A stretch of DNA of 64,000 nt, from NCBI RefSeq assembly GCF_014196715.1, contig NZ_JACIEF010000001.1:726872-790871 (forward strand), written 5' to 3'. The translations under genes were made by a program, and so were the position numbers. The stretch is from Pedobacter zeae (GTDB lineage Bacteria; Bacteroidota; Bacteroidia; Sphingobacteriales; Sphingobacteriaceae). Positions within the stretch are counted from its first letter, which is position 1. Every line of letters begins with the position of its first letter. Shown here piece by piece: positions 41,014 to 50,068 of the stretch. The notes under the pieces were generated by a model that was given only the letters and a program-made list of their open reading frames with translations, made no database searches and was not told the DNA's origin.

Positions 41014-43527
41014 TTAAACTGTTTTCCATTCGGCCGTTCTTTTTTGTCCACGCATTTCAACAAATTCAATAGTAGGATCTTTGTCTTCAGGTGCATTTAC
41101 AAAATGAGAAAAGCGTTTTCTGATTGCAGGGTTTTCAACTGCCTCTTTCCACTCGCATTTATAGGAGGCGATTAACTTCTCAATTTCATTTTCCCATTGG
41201 GTTGCCATCCCTAGACTGTCGTTGATGATTACATTTCGCAGGTAATCTATTCCGCCTTCCATTTTGTTGAGCCAGGTTGCTGTTCTGGTAAGTGGATCGG
41301 CAGTACGGATGTAAAACATCAAAAATCTATCGATGTATTTGATGCAGGTTTCGGTATCTAAGTCTGTTGCCAGTAAAAGTGCGTGTTGCGGTTTACTTCC
41401 ACCATTTCCGCACACATATAAATTCCAGCCTTTTTCTGTGGCAATAATGCCAAAATCTTTACTTTGTGCCTCGGCACATTCCCTAATACAGCCACTTACC
41501 GCCGATTTGAACTTATGCGGTGCGCGTATGCCCCTGTATCTTTCTTCAATTCTGATGGCAAAACTCACGCTGTCATGCAGACCAAACCTGCACCAGGTAC
41601 TACCTACGCAACTTTTAACCGTTCTTAAGCCTTTTCCATAAGCATGTCCACTTTCAAAACCTGCAGCAATCAATTCTTCCCAGATAATAGGAAGGTCGTT
41701 AAGGTGTGCACCGAACATGTCTATACGCTGACCCCCGGTAATTTTAGTGTACAGATTGTATTTTTTAGCTACTTCGCCAATCACAATCAATTTGTCGGGT
41801 GTAATTTCGCCGCCCGGAACCCTCGGTACTACAGAATATGAGCCACCTTTTTGAATGTTGGCCAGAAAACGGTCGTTACTATCTTGGGCTACATCATTTC
41901 CTTTTTTAAGGATCATTTCGTTCCAAAGGCTGGCCAGGAGTGATGACACTAATGGTTTACATACCTCACAACCATCATTTTTGCCTAACGCATCTAATAC
42001 CGCATCATAGCTTTTTAATTCGTGGATATGGATGAGGTCATAAAGTTCCTGCCTGCTATAGTTAAAATGCTCGCAAATTACATTTTTGATATATTTGCCC
42101 TGTGATTTTAAGGTATAGGTCATTAAATCTTTAACCATTGGCAAGCAACCACCACAACCTGTGCCCGCTTTGGTGCATTTTTTCACCTCATCGATGTTTT
42201 CGCAGGAGCCATTGGCGACTGCCGAACAGATATCGCCCTTGCTAACGCCTTCGCAGCTACAGATCAGTGCACTGTCTGGTAAACTTGTAATTCCAGTTCC
42301 GCTTGCTGGTTCGCTTCCACCACTTGCGGCCAGTATCAGTTCTTCAGGGTTTTCTGACAATACAATGCGGTTATTAGAGGTTTGCAACAGCAGGTTATAT
42401 GCTGTTGCATCTCCAATTAATATACCTCCTAAAAGGTATTGCCCGTCATTACTAACATTTATTCTTTTATAAACCCCTTTGTGTTTGTTTTCGAAGATGA
42501 TGGTACGGCAATCTGGTTCGGTAATAAAATTATCGCCAAAACTGGCCACATCAATGCCAATTAGTTTGAGTTTGGTGCTCATATCAAATCCTGTGAATGC
42601 CTTATCACCTTCGCAAAGGTTTGCGGCTAATACTTCGGCCATTTCGTAACCCGGTGCAATTAAACCATAAATCATTCCATCGTACAAAGCGCACTCGCCG
42701 ATGGCAAAAACAGCTGGATCATTGGTCTGCATTTTTTGATCAACAACAATACCACCGCGTGGACCAACCTCGATACCACAGGCCTTTGCCAGTTCATCAC
42801 GTGGTTTTATACCAGCAGAAATGACCAGCATATCAGCATCTAAAACGGTATCATCGCTAAACTTTAATGCGGTAATACAGCCATCGCCTTCAATGCTTGT
42901 GGTGTTTTTATTTAAGTGGATCTGCAAACCTAAGTCTGTGAGCTTCGATTTAAGCATATCACTGCCTGCAGCGTCAATTTGCCTTGGCATTAAGCGTGGC
43001 GCAAATTCAATAATACTGGTTTTTTCGATACCCAGATCAATTAATGCCTTAGCCGCTTCGAGCCCTAATAAACCACCTCCAATAACTGAAGCTGTTCGAG
43101 CCTTTTTTGCATAACTGCTGATCAGGTCAAGGTCTTCTATTGTACGGTAAACAAAAACACCTTCTTTCTCAGTTCCAGGGATATTGGGCACAAAAGCACC
43201 AGAGCCTGTAGCAAAGACAAGAATATCGTAGCTATAATCTAAACCATTAGCTGTATAAACTTTTTGCTGTTCGCGATCTATTTCTGTAACCGGGTTATTG
43301 AGAAATAGGGTAATGTTTTGTTCCTGATACCAGTTTTCTGTAGAAAGAGAGAGGTCTTCGGCTGTTTTACCGTTAAAATATTCACTTAAATGCACACGAT
43401 CGTAAGCTCTTCGGGGTTCTTCTCCAAAAACAATAACATTAAAAGAAGAAGTTTTTGATCTAAGCTTTTCGCAGAATTTATATCCCACCATTCCATTTCC
43501 TATAACGATTATTTGCGGTTCTTTCAT
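41014..43527 (-). CDS. nirB: Nitrite reductase large subunit (NirB)
   Basis: 837 residues. FAD/NAD(P)H domain (IIVIGNGMVGYKFCEKL at the start, ASVIGGGLLGLEAAKAL near 150), two BFD-like Cys domains (CSCEGVSKGD near 424 and CEVCKPLVSSLL near 520), and the siroheme/4Fe-4S core (KSCVGSTWCRFGLHDS and VSGCIRECAEAQSKDFG near 640-690). It reduces nitrite to ammonium with NAD(P)H. The start overlaps nothing upstream; a divergent promoter separates it from the SUMT gene. Confidence 0.92.
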   Translation of the reverse strand: MKEPQIIVIGNGMVGYKFCEKLRSKTSSFNVIVFGEEPRRAYDRVHLSEYFNGKTAEDLSLSTENWYQEQNITLFLNNPVTEIDREQQKVYTANGLDYSYDILVFATGSGAFVPNIPGTEKEGVFVYRTIEDLDLISSYAKKARTASVIGGGLLGLEAAKALIDLGIEKTSIIEFAPRLMPRQIDAAGSDMLKSKLTDLGLQIHLNKNTTSIEGDGCITALKFSDDTVLDADMLVISAGIKPRDELAKACGIEVGPRGGIVVDQKMQTNDPAVFAIGECALYDGMIYGLIAPGYEMAEVLAANLCEGDKAFTGFDMSTKLKLIGIDVASFGDNFITEPDCRTIIFENKHKGVYKRINVSNDGQYLLGGILIGDATAYNLLLQTSNNRIVLSENPEELILAASGGSEPASGTGITSLPDSALICSCEGVSKGDICSAVANGSCENIDEVKKCTKAGTGCGGCLPMVKDLMTYTLKSQGKYIKNVICEHFNYSRQELYDLIHIHELKSYDAVLDALGKNDGCEVCKPLVSSLLASLWNEMILKKGNDVAQDSNDRFLANIQKGGSYSVVPRVPGGEITPDKLIVIGEVAKKYNLYTKITGGQRIDMFGAHLNDLPIIWEELIAAGFESGHAYGKGLRTVKSCVGSTWCRFGLHDSVSFAIRIEERYRGIRAPHKFKSAVSGCIRECAEAQSKDFGIIATEKGWNLYVCGNGGSKPQHALLLATDLDTETCIKYIDRFLMFYIRTADPLTRTATWLNKMEGGIDYLRNVIINDSLGMATQWENEIEKLIASYKCEWKEAVENPAIRKRFSHFVNAPEDKDPTIEFVEMRGQKRTAEWKTV

Positions 43528-43777
43528 AAATCTTAAAGGTGTTTAGTGACTTTAGTTTCTTTTGGTTATTTTTTATCCTTAATTGTTTGTTTGAGTGTAT
43601 TTGTTATCAAATAATCGTTTTAAAAATTAATAATTTCCCATTTATATGATTTTTGATATTCAAATATATGTTTTAATTGTTTTAAAAGTTTATTTTTTAT
43701 TGTTTTTATCATAAAATATTTAATTTTTTAATAAATTTTTATCACTTTTATGCTTAAATAGTTAAATCATTAAAATT
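43528..43777. promoter_or_regulatory. Divergent promoter region with two palindromes
   Basis: Very AT-rich 250 bases between nirB (-) and the SUMT gene (+). ATTTGTTATCAAAT (43599-43612) and TTTGATATTCAAA (43652-43664) are imperfect or odd-centred palindromes related to FNR/Crp half sites (TTGAT). They are candidate binding sites of the nitrate cluster Crp/Fnr protein, 12 kb away. Confidence 0.45.
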
Positions 43778-44542
43778 ATGAATCAAAATACTGCTGATTT
43801 TGGGCTTTTTATAATGGGTGGAGGTCCTGGAGATCCGGAATTGATCACTGTTAAGGCTCTTAATGTGTTAAAAAGAGCTGATGTTATTCTTTATGATAAC
43901 TTAAGTAACGAAAAATTGTTAGAAATTGCTCCTAAAACATGTAAAATGATCTATGTTGGTAAGCAACCCTATGGAAAATACACGCCACAAGAGAAAATAA
44001 ATGAATTAATTGTCGAAAATGCCCAAAATTTTCACGTTGTTGTACGTTTAAAGGGAGGGGACCCTTTTATTTTTGGTAGAGGATTCGAAGAATTAATTTA
44101 TGCGGAGGCTAGGGGCATTAAATGCCATTACATTCCGGGTATCAGCAGTATGCAGGGTGCAGGTTTTATAGATGTGCCTTTAACGCACCGTGGTATTAGT
44201 GAAAGTGTATGGATACTTACTGGGACCAAGAAGGATGGAAGTTTAACTAACGACCTAAAATGCGCCATGAAAAGTTCGGCTACAGTTGTAATATATATGG
44301 GCATGAAAAAAGTTGGCGAAATCTCTAAAGCTTATTGTGACGCAGGTTTAGGTGTGATGCCGGCAGCCATTATTCAGCATGCTACACTTCCTACCCAAAA
44401 ACAAGTGGTATGTTCAGTGCAAAATTTACAGCAATCTGCTGAAGAAGCGGGCTTAACCTATCCGGCCATTATCATTATTGGTAATGTGGTACAAGCAAAG
44501 GCTTACGCAAAATTAAATCAGGGGGAGTTATTGTCGGCGTAG
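43778..44542 (+). CDS. cobA: Uroporphyrinogen-III C-methyltransferase (SUMT)
   Basis: 254 residues, the usual length. SAM-binding motifs of the family: GGGPGDPELITVKAL at residue 12, VVVRLKGGDPFIFGRG near 88, PGISSMQGAGFIDVPLTHRG near 125 and GTKKDGS. It makes precorrin-2, the precursor of the siroheme needed by NirB, explaining its place opposite nirB. It lacks a fused synthase domain. Confidence 0.9.
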   Translation: MNQNTADFGLFIMGGGPGDPELITVKALNVLKRADVILYDNLSNEKLLEIAPKTCKMIYVGKQPYGKYTPQEKINELIVENAQNFHVVVRLKGGDPFIFGRGFEELIYAEARGIKCHYIPGISSMQGAGFIDVPLTHRGISESVWILTGTKKDGSLTNDLKCAMKSSATVVIYMGMKKVGEISKAYCDAGLGVMPAAIIQHATLPTQKQVVCSVQNLQQSAEEAGLTYPAIIIIGNVVQAKAYAKLNQGELLSA

Positions 44543-44787
44543 GTAGTTCTGCTTATTTCACTAAAACTCTACAGTCCGTTTCGCTCCAAACTGTACGCGA
44601 ATCTGGCTGCCGGATTTTTTGCTAAGTCGTTACCTCCTCCTGAACGCTTAGCCTTCTGCTGCAGATTTTCTTCGTCACTGGGGCGCTCCGTTTTGATGGG
44701 CCCAGTATCCAAATACTATACTTTTCTCAAGATCAATTACCGGTCAGCTTGATGACAGCGACCACTGTGGATATGGTGTGGGCATAG

Positions 44788-44985
44788 ATTTTCACAAAAA
44801 AAATTCAAGATGGTAATCCAACAGGCACAGGAAATGATAATTTTTACGGCTTTTGCAGAAGAACATATCATCCACTTATAAATTCGGCGCTGGCGCAAAT
44901 AGCTCAGTTTCGTCCGGAATTTAAAGGAGTAAAATACAAATCTCCAATGACGTATGCCACAGCAAATATCGATAGGCAGAAATGA
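44788..44985 (+). pseudogene. Protein-coding remnant of unknown family
   Basis: An open frame without an ATG near its start encodes NPTGTGNDNFYGFCRR and a further 40 residues (ending NIDRQK). The surrounding 44543-45349 has broken frames, no promoter and no RNA gene that I can support. It looks like the decayed end of a gene. I do not recognise the family. Confidence 0.3.
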
Positions 44986-45349
44986 AGCTATATAAGTACA
45001 ATTTTAAAAAACAATATGCAGGATATGGCTATTTATGTAAAGAATAAAGGCCATTTGGCGACAAACAGTTAAAGATGTTATAAAAAATTAAGGAGATTAG
45101 AGATTTATTATCTTTAATATTCAATTAATTTTAATAAAAACAGTATGGAAGCTTACAATTTGAGACTGCTATTAAGCCCTTCTTATGGCTGGCCTCAGAA
45201 AACACGCATTAAGTAACGCCATCGGTAGGATAAACGGGCTCGGCGATGTTTTTAAGCCTGTTCCTGGCAAAGTATTGATATTAAAAAGGCGATCGGGGAA
45301 TATTCTGAAAAATGGAATTTGGTATAAGGATATAGGTAAACTGTGGATT

Positions 45350-45910
45350 ATGAAAATTATTTTATGGCGTGGCCTGCTCTATAAATCTTTGGAACATTGT
45401 AAAATCCAAAAACAAGATGATGGATTTGGTGTGGAATCGGTGATTATTGGCCATTACCAGCACCAGGTTTATAAAATTCGCTATTTGATAAGCGTGAATG
45501 AGGATTGGAGCGCCCGCGGATTTGAGATCAGGTCGGAGATCGAAGGGGCGGAAGCACCAATAGCCGGAAGCAAGACCGGAGAAGACTGGTTGGTAAATGG
45601 TACCGTTAGGCCCGATTTACGCGGGCTACCTTATATCGATATATCGCTTACTCCCTTTACCAATTCGCTTCCGGTCAATAATTTGCGTTTGGAAGTTGGC
45701 CAGTCGCAAGACATAAAGGTCTTGTACGTGGATGTATTAAATAACGAGATCAAAGCGGTAAGCCAGCGTTATCTGAAAAAAGGGAAAGATCTCTATCTTT
45801 ATGAAAACCTGGCAAAAAACTTCTCGGCCACAATTAAGGTTGATGAGCATGGTTTTGTAAAGGATTATCCTGAACTTTTCCAGGAAGTTGCGAGATTTGA
45901 GGCCAAATAA
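45350..45910 (+). CDS. Putative glycolipid-binding protein (PF06475)
   Basis: 186 residues from ATG 45350 (MKIILWRGLLYKSLEHCKI), a better start than the frame beginning 55 codons upstream. The pattern with GFEIRSEIEGAEAP, then LPYIDISLTPFTNSLPVNNL, fits the glycolipid-binding DUF1089 family, of unknown in vivo ligand. No membrane segment. The gene stands alone among broken DNA on its left and a gap on its right. Confidence 0.65.
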   Translation: MKIILWRGLLYKSLEHCKIQKQDDGFGVESVIIGHYQHQVYKIRYLISVNEDWSARGFEIRSEIEGAEAPIAGSKTGEDWLVNGTVRPDLRGLPYIDISLTPFTNSLPVNNLRLEVGQSQDIKVLYVDVLNNEIKAVSQRYLKKGKDLYLYENLAKNFSATIKVDEHGFVKDYPELFQEVARFEAK

Positions 45911-46244
45911 GGCACTTTAAATATTCAAGGATTCAAAGCCAACAGCGCCATGGCGGCTGTGCTGGTAGTAAACTCGAACAACAGTTTCTTAACACATCAG
46001 AATTAGTAGTGTTTCGTGGGTAACTTTTATATTTAGGCATACGCTAACAGTTTCTTAAAAGTGAATGAAATCAATACAAATATGGTTGATCATTTGGCTG
46101 GAATGTTGATTCAAATAAACCCTAAATAACCGGCTCATCGATGTTTTTATGAAATACTTTAGCCCTTTGCTGTAATTTAGAAAAACATCAGGAATGATGT
46201 GACGCTTATGAGCCACACCAACCGTCGAAAACGACTCAAGAGAA

Positions 46245-47279
46245 TCAATCTACTACTGATTTGCTTACCATGGGAATAACCTTAGATCCGATCAATTCTA
46301 TGGCATTCATGAGTTGGCTATGTGAAAGACCGGCATTGTCCATCTGAAAGGTAAATCTTTGGATACCTCCCAACGACTTGCTGTGGTTGATTATTTTTTC
46401 GGCCACTGTTTCCGGGCCTCCAACTACCAATACCCCTCTGGGGCTAACATTGAATTCGAACTGTGCCCTTGTAATCGGTGCCCAACCCCGTTCTCTGCCA
46501 ATCCTGTTCCATTGATCAACGTGTCCGGGATAATATTCGGTGATAGCGCTCTGATCATCTGCCGCAACATAGCCTGGTGAATGCAGCCCAACCTTTAAAG
46601 CATCTGCACTGAATCCCGCTTCGGCTCCTGCCTGTCTGTATATATCGATCAAAGGTCTAAACCGTTCCGTAAATCCCCCGATGACAGCAACCATTAGTGG
46701 CAATCCCAATCGGCCGGCCCTTTCGAAAGAAGCTGGCGTACCTCCAACGCCTAGCCACACCGGCAACTTTTCTTGCAGCGGCCTTGGGTAAATAGGCAGA
46801 TTGTCTATACTTGCCCGAAATTTGCCATGCCAGGTTACAAATTCATTTTTGCGGATCTCAAGCAGCAAATTCAGTTTTTCGCTGAACAGTTCATCGTAGT
46901 TACTGAGATTTAATCCAAAAAGCGGATACGCCTCAACCGAGGAGCCTCTTCCAACAACCATTTCGGCTCTTCCCTGCGAGATAATATCTAAAGTGGCGAA
47001 ACTCTGAAAAAGCCGCACAGGATCAGCTGCCCCCAAAACTGCAACTGCACTGGTGAGCCTTATTTGTTTCGTGCGAGCGGCGGCAGCGGCTAAAATAACA
47101 GCAGGGGCAGAATCCAGAAATCCGTTTTTATGATGCTCACCAATACCAAAAACGGATAAACCTGCCTGGTCGGCAAGCGCAATACGCTCAAGCAATTCTT
47201 TCATTGCAAGACCTGGAGTAATTCCTGTTGTGCCATACATGGCAGATGCAAAACTATCAATTCCTATTTCCATAATCAT
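46245..47279 (-). CDS. LLM-class flavin-dependent oxidoreductase
   Basis: 344 residues, TIM-barrel bacterial-luciferase family: GIGEHHKNGFLDSAPAV near residue 40 (flavin-site region), VVGRGSSVEAYPLFGL and GGPETVAEKIINHSKSLG towards the end. It probably uses reduced FMN to oxidise a small molecule; the substrate is unknown. It follows the YceI gene on the same strand (64-nt gap), so it shares the FNR-like promoter upstream of YceI. Confidence 0.85.
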   Translation of the reverse strand: MIMEIGIDSFASAMYGTTGITPGLAMKELLERIALADQAGLSVFGIGEHHKNGFLDSAPAVILAAAAARTKQIRLTSAVAVLGAADPVRLFQSFATLDIISQGRAEMVVGRGSSVEAYPLFGLNLSNYDELFSEKLNLLLEIRKNEFVTWHGKFRASIDNLPIYPRPLQEKLPVWLGVGGTPASFERAGRLGLPLMVAVIGGFTERFRPLIDIYRQAGAEAGFSADALKVGLHSPGYVAADDQSAITEYYPGHVDQWNRIGRERGWAPITRAQFEFNVSPRGVLVVGGPETVAEKIINHSKSLGGIQRFTFQMDNAGLSHSQLMNAIELIGSKVIPMVSKSVVD

Positions 47280-47343
47280 ATTGGCTGTTGTATTAAAGCG
47301 GCCAACTCATTGTTAACCGCTGAACATTATTTTTAAGATTTCC

Positions 47344-47880
47344 TTAGTCCTCTTGTACCTGCTTTACAAACTGCAGGTCTCCGGCCAATTTTACTTCTTC
47401 CCCAATCATTAGTCCTCCGGTTTCCAGCGCCGAATTCCATGTCAGACCAAAATCTTTTCTGTTAACTTTTCCTTCGAAAGAAAAGCCGGCCCTGGAAAAC
47501 CCGTAGGGATCCACTTCGATTCCGTTGAAATTCAGATCGATCGTTACAGACTTGGTAATTCCATTGATGGTAAGGTTGCCGGTAAGGCCATCGTTGACGT
47601 TTACTGCCGAAGACTCGAAAGTGATGGTCGGATTTTGTTCGACATTAAAGAAATCTGCAGACTTCAGGTGGTTATCACGATCGGTATTATTTGTTGAAAC
47701 CGAATCGGTTTTGATCGTTACGCTCGTTTTGGCATTGGTAAACGTATCATCTTCGGTATCGACTTCAATATTAAAATCTGTAAAATTTCCGCTTACGTTA
47801 GAAATCATCATGTGCTTTACTTTAAAAGTAATGTCACTGTGTGTTGGGTCGAGGGTCCATTTTGTTGTCATTGTTGTCAT
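47344..47880 (-). CDS. YceI-family protein
   Basis: 178 residues of the YceI lipocalin-like fold: WTLDPTHSDITFKVKHMMIS at the start and LTINGITKSVTIDLNF near residue 110, plus the C-terminal GLTWNSALETGGLMIGEEVKL. YceI binds polyisoprenoid or quinone-like lipids. No signal peptide, so this one is cytoplasmic. It is the first gene after the FNR-like promoter at 47992-48058 and is followed by the LLM oxidoreductase. Confidence 0.88.
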   Translation of the reverse strand: MTTMTTKWTLDPTHSDITFKVKHMMISNVSGNFTDFNIEVDTEDDTFTNAKTSVTIKTDSVSTNNTDRDNHLKSADFFNVEQNPTITFESSAVNVNDGLTGNLTINGITKSVTIDLNFNGIEVDPYGFSRAGFSFEGKVNRKDFGLTWNSALETGGLMIGEEVKLAGDLQFVKQVQED

Positions 47881-47991
47881 TTTTTGAAGTTATTTATATT
47901 TAATTTTTTATGCAGCTCTTATCAGGCTTTGGAAGAAGCAGCTTGTGCTTTGATTGGACTCCCTTACATACTCCTGTTAAATTTTCTATGT

Positions 47992-48058
47992 CAAAGTTCA
48001 GTTGTTGCTGAAAGATGCAGAATGATGTTTGTCAAAAAATACGATTGATAAATGTCAA
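47992..48058 (-). promoter_or_regulatory. Crp/Fnr-type promoter of the yceI-LLM operon
   Basis: Minus-strand order: palindrome TTGACATTTATCAA (48045-48058), palindrome TGACAAACATCA (48023-48034; centres 23 bp apart), then the -7-like GAACTTTG (47992-47999), 33 bp from the second palindrome centre. The same layout recurs at the two other promoters of this regulon. Confidence 0.7.
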
Positions 48059-48060
48059 TC

Positions 48061-48429
48061 CTAATCGATCTGATACAGTCCGAAAAGCTTTCCATCAATT
48101 AGCAGATAACTGTAAGCATAGCTTTCACAAGTTCTGATGATGCCATCAACAGGTTGCACCCCGGCTTTTAACAGCATATCTACCGAGTTTTCAAGGTCGT
48201 CCACCTGGAAACCAATTACCATATCGCCATCCTTAAAAATCCTTTGGGGCTGGATTAAACCTATTCCATAGATCTCCAATACGGTATTGTCTTTAAGCTT
48301 ATAAACCGAAAGGCCAGGATCATCAAGTATTTTTTTTGCTCCCAATATGTTTGCAAGCGCTTCCCATTGTTGCGCAGTGCCTGGTTTTCCGTTTACAGAA
48401 ATTCGGAGCGGAATTTTATTTTTTCTCAT
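48061..48429 (-). CDS. VOC/glyoxalase-like protein
   Basis: 122 residues from ATG 48429 (MRKNKIPLRIS). Paired beta-alpha-beta-beta-beta modules (VYKLKDNTVLEIYGIGLIQP and MVIGFQVDDLENSVDMLLKAGVQPV) typical of the VOC fold. Metal-binding residues are not clear, so enzyme activity is uncertain. It follows the nitroreductase gene and shares its promoter. Confidence 0.72.
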   Translation of the reverse strand: MRKNKIPLRISVNGKPGTAQQWEALANILGAKKILDDPGLSVYKLKDNTVLEIYGIGLIQPQRIFKDGDMVIGFQVDDLENSVDMLLKAGVQPVDGIIRTCESYAYSYLLIDGKLFGLYQID

Positions 48430-48515
48430 GATGGGGCATATTGATTGCTGAACTGTTGGCGGAACAAGGAGCCCGGCCACCGGTCTTGCTATTTCATAAA
48501 GTAAACCTGGAGCCT

Positions 48516-49163
48516 TTATGCAAACTGGCAGGCCTCTTCAAAAGATAATCTTGGGTCGCGGGGATGCAACCTGGAATCATCTCCATAGCCGATTGTGCAA
48601 ATGAAGTTCGCCTTCCAGGAAGTATCTTTGAAAAATGTCTCGTTGAGAATCGCATTATGAAATCCAGACATTGGGCATACATCCAACCCAAGACCACGGG
48701 CGGCAATCATTAGATATGCTCCTGTAAGGGAGCTGCTCCTGTACGCTATAGATGCTGCAAAATCGGCATTGTTCTCAAACATAGCTTTAACATCCATCCG
48801 CGGAAACAGTTTTGGAGCCTGCTTCCAGAAAAGCCCGTCTTGCGCTATGATGGCCGTTACCGGTGCCGACTTGACCTGCCCCAGGTTACTTCCCATGCCC
48901 TCTAATGCAGGATAAAGTTTTTGCTTACCCTCTTCGCTCCGAACGAATACAATACGTGCCGGTTGCAGGTTACCACTGGTGGGACCATATTTTACAATAT
49001 CGTAAAGTGCCCTGAGGTCTTCATCAGCAATTGGTTTATCCGTCCAATGGTGGTGTGACCTTGCTTTGGTAAAAAGTTGTTCAAAAACGTCGGGAGAAAG
49101 GACTTTTCTTCCTAAAGTTCCGGCATCATTGTAATTCGTGTCGGGATTTAATTGTGCTGTCAT
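48516..49163 (-). CDS. Nitroreductase-family NAD(P)H oxidoreductase (RutE-like)
   Basis: 215 residues. Nitroreductase flavin-binding pattern (ARSHHHWTDKPIADEDLRALYD near 33, KYGPTSGNLQPARIVFVRSEEG near 58, and GFHNAILNETFF). Closest in my memory to RutE malonic semialdehyde reductase and to HadB-like quinone-reducing enzymes. Probably FMN-dependent, reducing aldehydes or quinones. First gene of the operon with the VOC protein, transcribed from the FNR-like promoter 49245-49311. Confidence 0.82.
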   Translation of the reverse strand: MTAQLNPDTNYNDAGTLGRKVLSPDVFEQLFTKARSHHHWTDKPIADEDLRALYDIVKYGPTSGNLQPARIVFVRSEEGKQKLYPALEGMGSNLGQVKSAPVTAIIAQDGLFWKQAPKLFPRMDVKAMFENNADFAASIAYRSSSLTGAYLMIAARGLGLDVCPMSGFHNAILNETFFKDTSWKANFICTIGYGDDSRLHPRDPRLSFEEACQFA

Positions 49164-49244
49164 GGTAGAAAATGTTTAATTATCTTATCAGTAATTTTTG
49201 TTTCTGTTGATTGCCGGAAATTCCAGTGCTTCAATCTGATAGCA

Positions 49245-49311
49245 CAAATCTCACCTAATCAAATAACAGCATGAATGACCTTTATCAAAAAATGCTCTTG
49301 ACATTTATCAA
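49245..49311 (-). promoter_or_regulatory. Crp/Fnr-type promoter of the nitroreductase operon
   Basis: Palindromes TTGATAAATGTCAA (49298-49311, given on the minus strand) and TGATAAAGGTCA (49276-49287), centres 23 bp apart, then the -7-like GAGATTTG (49245-49252) 33 bp from the second centre. Same geometry as the other two sites. Confidence 0.7.
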
Positions 49312-49380
49312 GGGTGACCCGAGTATAAGCCACGCCTTCTCTTGGATTATTTTAGTTAATTTTATGAACAGCTTCATTAC

Positions 49381-49412
49381 AAAAAAAAGGACTCAATCGA
49401 GTCCTTTTTTTT
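49381..49412. terminator. Strong bidirectional terminator
   Basis: GGACTC-AATC-GAGTCC stem inside flanking A and T tracts, about 40 nt downstream of the DoxX stop. It terminates the DoxX transcript and insulates the next operon. Confidence 0.85.
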
Positions 49413-49450
49413 AATCTTTTTACGTTGATTGGAACTGTATAAAAAAATAT

Positions 49451-49906
49451 CTACTTTATTTTTTTATACAGTTCGTTGTCAAGGGCAATTTTTCCCGAAC
49501 CATATATCGCCAGCACCAGCAAAATGCCGATTACGAGAAAGTGGTATTCATAACCTTCGCCTTGCAGGGTTCCGCTCCAATTCATAAAGAATCCCACTTG
49601 GATATGCGCTTTAAAGATCATGCCTAGAAACAAAATGATAGCAGCTACAGAAGTGATTCGTGTGAAAAGTCCGAATAAAATAAACAAGCTTCCAAAAAAC
49701 TGTATGGCGATAACCAAAAAGGAAATCATTGCCGGTAGTGCGAAGGCACCGAACATGGCCATGGAGTTGCTGTAACCCGGGCCGCCAAACCAGCCCAGCA
49801 GAAGCTGCGACCCATGCGGCCAGATGACAACTGCAAAAGTTACCCTTAGAATTAGCGGTGCAAAAGAAGATTCAGAGCTTAAAAGCGTTTTGATGAAATT
49901 TTTCAT
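49451..49906 (-). CDS. DoxX-family membrane protein
   Basis: 151 residues with four transmembrane helices and the DoxX patterns APLILRVTFAVVIWPHGSQLL and FFGSLFILFGLFTRITSVAA. DoxX proteins act in thiol or quinone redox stress in several bacteria. The gene has its own FNR-like promoter (49931-49997) and a strong terminator, so it is a single transcription unit. Confidence 0.88.
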   Translation of the reverse strand: MKNFIKTLLSSESSFAPLILRVTFAVVIWPHGSQLLLGWFGGPGYSNSMAMFGAFALPAMISFLVIAIQFFGSLFILFGLFTRITSVAAIILFLGMIFKAHIQVGFFMNWSGTLQGEGYEYHFLVIGILLVLAIYGSGKIALDNELYKKIK

Positions 49907-49930
49907 GATTTTAAATTTAAATTAACATCA

Positions 49931-49997
49931 CAAAATTGGTTTAAGCTCCGTACCTGCTAAATGATGTTTATCAAAAAATATGCTTGATTTTTGTCAA
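49931..49997 (-). promoter_or_regulatory. Crp/Fnr-type promoter of doxX
   Basis: Palindromes TTGACAAAAATCAA (49984-49997, minus strand) and TGATAAACATCA (49962-49973), centres 23 bp apart, then -7-like CAATTTTG (49931-49938), 33 bp from the second centre. That puts the nearer palindrome at about -40, the classical activation position. Confidence 0.7.
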
Positions 49998-50068
49998 CGC
50001 GCGGCTCATTTGGCAAAAACAATTGCTCCTTATATCAATAACCGCTTTTAACAGCTGTAATCACCTAA

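Noticed and set aside
44543..44787. Gene in the stretch after the SUMT gene
   Set aside because: Stops in all frames, no start with a sensible product and no RNA-like structure.
48494..48706. 70-residue minus-strand ORF
   Set aside because: It lies within the nitroreductase gene in another frame and has no independent signal.
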